Source: an uncultured Marinilabiliales bacterium
GTDB lineage: Bacteria; Bacteroidota; Bacteroidia; Bacteroidales; BM520
NCBI GenBank assembly: GCA_937877575.1
Contig: CALFIZ010000002.1
Location: 1 to 9,104, forward strand
Reading direction: 5' to 3'
Length of the DNA stretch: 9,104 bases
Below are positions 7,318 to 9,104 of this stretch, piece after piece; the first letter of the stretch is position 1; each line of letters starts with the position of its first letter. The notes beneath the pieces are model-generated. The model was given only the letters and a program-made list of their open reading frames with translations, was not told the DNA's origin and made no database searches. A program made the position numbers and the translations under genes.

Positions 7318-8667
7318 TTATTCACCAAGCAATTCTTGAGCCATCTTTTTTATTTCCAAAAGCTTGTTATATACTTTACGATGATTGTCCAAAAGTATTA
7401 TTTCATCCTTTGAAGGTTCCGGCTTGACTTCAGGCACTTCTTGGGGAACAATTTCATCGGGATCTTTCATGATTTCCTCAGACAAGACCTCACACCCCTC
7501 TTCAGTGATCAACAGATCATCTTCAATACGGATGCCGATGCCTTCATCGGAAAGATATAAACCCGGTTCATCGGTAATGACATTACCCGCCTGCAATACA
7601 GCCCCCAAGCCGCCATCGACATCATGCGTATCCAAACCCAGATGATGAGATACGGAATGGAAATAATATTCGCTGACATCCTCATATAAACCATGTTTAG
7701 GCAATTCTTCGCGGTAATAATCGATGACCAGCTGATTCAGCTCTTTCATCTTCACGCCCGGTTTGGCATGTTCCTTCACAAGCTTTTGCGCATGTAAGAC
7801 GATTTCATAGATCTCTCTTTGACGATCGTTAAACTTCCCATTGACCGGGAACGTACGGGAAATATCCGCGCAATAATAACCGTAAGTTGCCCCAAGATCG
7901 CACAAGAACAGTTCGCCATCCTCCATAATCTGATCATTGTCGGAATAATGAAGGATCGTCGCCCTTTTGCCGCTGGCAGCGATCGTCTTGAAAGCGTTGA
8001 GCTTACAAAGCGATTTTGCCAAAACAAAATTGAAAATGCCCTCCATAACCATTTCATTGAGTCCCGGCTTACAAGTCCTCATCATCTGACGGATGCCCAG
8101 GTTGGTCGTATGGATCGCCTTACGCAGACAGGCGATCTCTTCTTCGTCCTTGACTAAACGCATCTGTGTCAAAAGCGGATAGATATCCGAAATAGGCAGA
8201 TACGGATATTTTTCTCTCAATGTATGGGCAAAGCGGACAGCCAAAGTTTCCTCCTGATCGAAGGTATAGTGCCAAAGATCAAAAAAGAAGACAAAATCAT
8301 TTTCTTTTCTGTTGCGGTTCAATAAAGATGCGACTATATCTTGTAAATCCCCTCTGTCTTCGACATCTTCCCCACCGCTTATCGCCCCGGCCTCTTCAGC
8401 CGACATCCTACCTCCGACCCATCGGGCAAGAGTTTCATCATAAGGCAGAATAAATAAGATTTCCCTTATTACCTCATCATTCTTGTACATAAGAAGCGCC
8501 ATATCTTCCTTGTCAAGACCGGTCAGATAATAAAAATTGCGATTGATGGAAAAATCATAGGCTTCATCTTCGGAACGCATCGGCGCTTTCCCCGAAAACA
8601 ACAATAAAGCCGCATTGTCCTGAAGTTTTTCAAAAACTCTCTTGCGCCGTTCAGAATAAAGATTCAT
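7318..8667 (-). CDS. Xaa-Pro aminopeptidase / aminopeptidase P (M24B metallopeptidase), with unusual C-terminal tail
   Basis: The 449-residue protein has an N-terminal AMP_N domain (about 1-135: LLLFSGKAPMRSEDEAYDFS, FYYLTGLDKED) and a pita-bread catalytic domain (about 172-400). All dinuclear metal ligands are visible: Asp257 (CDLG), Asp268 (ADIS), His341 (SHHLGLDTHD), Glu367 (DEPGLYL) and Glu382 (RIEDD), with the supporting His240, His337 and His348. It should remove an N-terminal residue followed by proline from peptides in the cytoplasm. Family members usually end soon after the 'GCEVLS' region; here a further 43 residues (407-449) follow, Pro/Glu-rich then helical, with different Ile codon use from the body. 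The sequence style is Firmicutes-like and unlike the usual Bacteroidales enzyme. The start overlaps thiI by 17 bases; a purine-rich AAAGAGAG lies upstream as a weak ribosome binding site. Function is secure; species origin is an inference. Confidence 0.9.
   Translation of the reverse strand: MNLYSERRKRVFEKLQDNAALLLFSGKAPMRSEDEAYDFSINRNFYYLTGLDKEDMALLMYKNDEVIREILFILPYDETLARWVGGRMSAEEAGAISGGEDVEDRGDLQDIVASLLNRNRKENDFVFFFDLWHYTFDQEETLAVRFAHTLREKYPYLPISDIYPLLTQMRLVKDEEEIACLRKAIHTTNLGIRQMMRTCKPGLNEMVMEGIFNFVLAKSLCKLNAFKTIAASGKRATILHYSDNDQIMEDGELFLCDLGATYGYYCADISRTFPVNGKFNDRQREIYEIVLHAQKLVKEHAKPGVKMKELNQLVIDYYREELPKHGLYEDVSEYYFHSVSHHLGLDTHDVDGGLGAVLQAGNVITDEPGLYLSDEGIGIRIEDDLLITEEGCEVLSEEIMKDPDEIVPQEVPEVKPEPSKDEIILLDNHRKVYNKLLEIKKMAQELLGE
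7390..7397 (-). promoter_or_regulatory. Possible -7 element (TACTTTTG) upstream of the flippase
   Basis: On the - strand 7397-7390 reads TACTTTTG, matching the Bacteroidota -7 consensus TAnnTTTG, about 85 bases before the flippase ATG. No TTTG- or TTG-like -33 element is found at the expected distance upstream, and the site lies inside the aminopeptidase tail codons, so it may be chance. It would matter if the tail region belongs to the Bacteroidales side of the junction, because the envelope operon would otherwise have no visible promoter here. Confidence 0.2.
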
Positions 8668-9104
8668 TTTCTATTTCTCTCTTTCTATAAGAAACATTTA
8701 TAATACGCTCATTTTTAACGCACTCATCCACCAGACTTTGATAATCAAAAAGCGATTCATAATAAAGACATTTTTCTATCTTTGGCTTTGTGACCGGATT
8801 TTTCGGATCAAAGATCGTACAGCAGTCCTCATAAGGAAGGATCGAAGTTTCATATGTGTCGATCCTTCTGGCAATATCAATGATTTCCAGCTTATCCATC
8901 ATACATAAAGGACGAAGGATCAATGTATCCGCCACCTTAGCGATAACCGAAATCGATTCCGGCGTCTGTGAAGCGACCTGACCGATCGATTCTCCGTTGG
9001 TGATGACTCTGATCTTGCGCTGTTTACATATTTCATCGGCGATCCGATACATCATCCGGCGCATGATCGTGATACAGTATGGCTCATCCACGTATTTATA
9101 GATA
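8651..9104 (-). CDS. thiI: tRNA 4-thiouridine synthase / thiamine sulfurtransferase ThiI, C-terminal part (5' end outside window)
   Basis: The frame is open from the window edge and supplies about 150 residues, reading IYKYVDEPYCITIMRRMM and onward. The GTG at 9091 is an internal valine codon, not a start. Signatures of the ThiI pyrophosphatase/AANH domain are present: TIMRRMMYRIAD, TNGESIGQVASQTPES, LRPLCMMDKLEIIDIARRI, and PYEDCCTIFDPKNPVTKP with the conserved cysteine region. ThiI adenylates U8 of tRNA and transfers sulfur to make s4U, and can supply sulfur for thiamine thiazole synthesis. The protein ends about 50 residues after the PYEDCC motif, so it lacks the C-terminal rhodanese domain of E. 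coli ThiI, as is usual in Firmicutes. The THUMP region would lie outside the window. It overlaps the aminopeptidase start by 17 bases. Confidence 0.92.
   Translation of the reverse strand, partial: IYKYVDEPYCITIMRRMMYRIADEICKQRKIRVITNGESIGQVASQTPESISVIAKVADTLILRPLCMMDKLEIIDIARRIDTYETSILPYEDCCTIFDPKNPVTKPKIEKCLYYESLFDYQSLVDECVKNERIINVSYRKREIENESLF

Overview
The window joins two stretches of DNA that look as if they come from different kinds of bacteria. Positions 1 to about 7,317 look like Bacteroidales (phylum Bacteroidota). The signs are a secreted protein with a type IX secretion (T9SS) sorting tail, a Bacteroides-type promoter (-7 box of the form TAnnTTTG), start codons without Shine-Dalgarno sequences, and a run of cell-envelope genes with family members typical of that phylum. 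Positions from about 7,318-7,460 to the end carry a prolidase-family aminopeptidase and the C-terminal part of a ThiI without rhodanese domain. Both look like Firmicutes (Bacillota, possibly Erysipelotrichia-like) proteins. I counted the tetranucleotide GATC by eye: 2 copies in the first 7,317 bases and 22 in the last 1,787.

Layout. On the + strand there is the last 36 codons of a probable DUF1016/YhcG-type PDDEXK nuclease-family protein (1-113), a 219-base intergenic stretch with a recognisable promoter, and a 419-residue secreted protein with seven tryptophan-initiated repeats of 28-30 residues and a T9SS tail (333-1592). Everything after that is on the - strand and converges on this gene with a 13-base gap. 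In transcription order it is thiI (5' end outside the window), pepP-like aminopeptidase, polysaccharide flippase, dut, a TPR lipoprotein, a DUF4292 lipoprotein and an EnvC-type murein hydrolase activator. All neighbours in this run are 12 bases or less apart or overlap, so it reads as one operon.

The flippase-dut-TPR-DUF4292-EnvC block makes sense as one envelope unit: an inner-membrane lipid-linked glycan flippase, two lipoproteins and a periplasmic activator with a degenerate LytM domain. The nucleotide-pool enzyme dUTPase sits among them. I know this grouping as a common one in Bacteroidales and see no undescribed system in it. The most important observation is the boundary near 7,318-7,460. 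It is either horizontal acquisition of thiI-pepP or, at least as likely, a chimeric assembly join, so the apparent continuity of the operon across it should not be trusted without read evidence. No tRNA, rRNA, CRISPR array, insertion sequence or clear terminator was seen.
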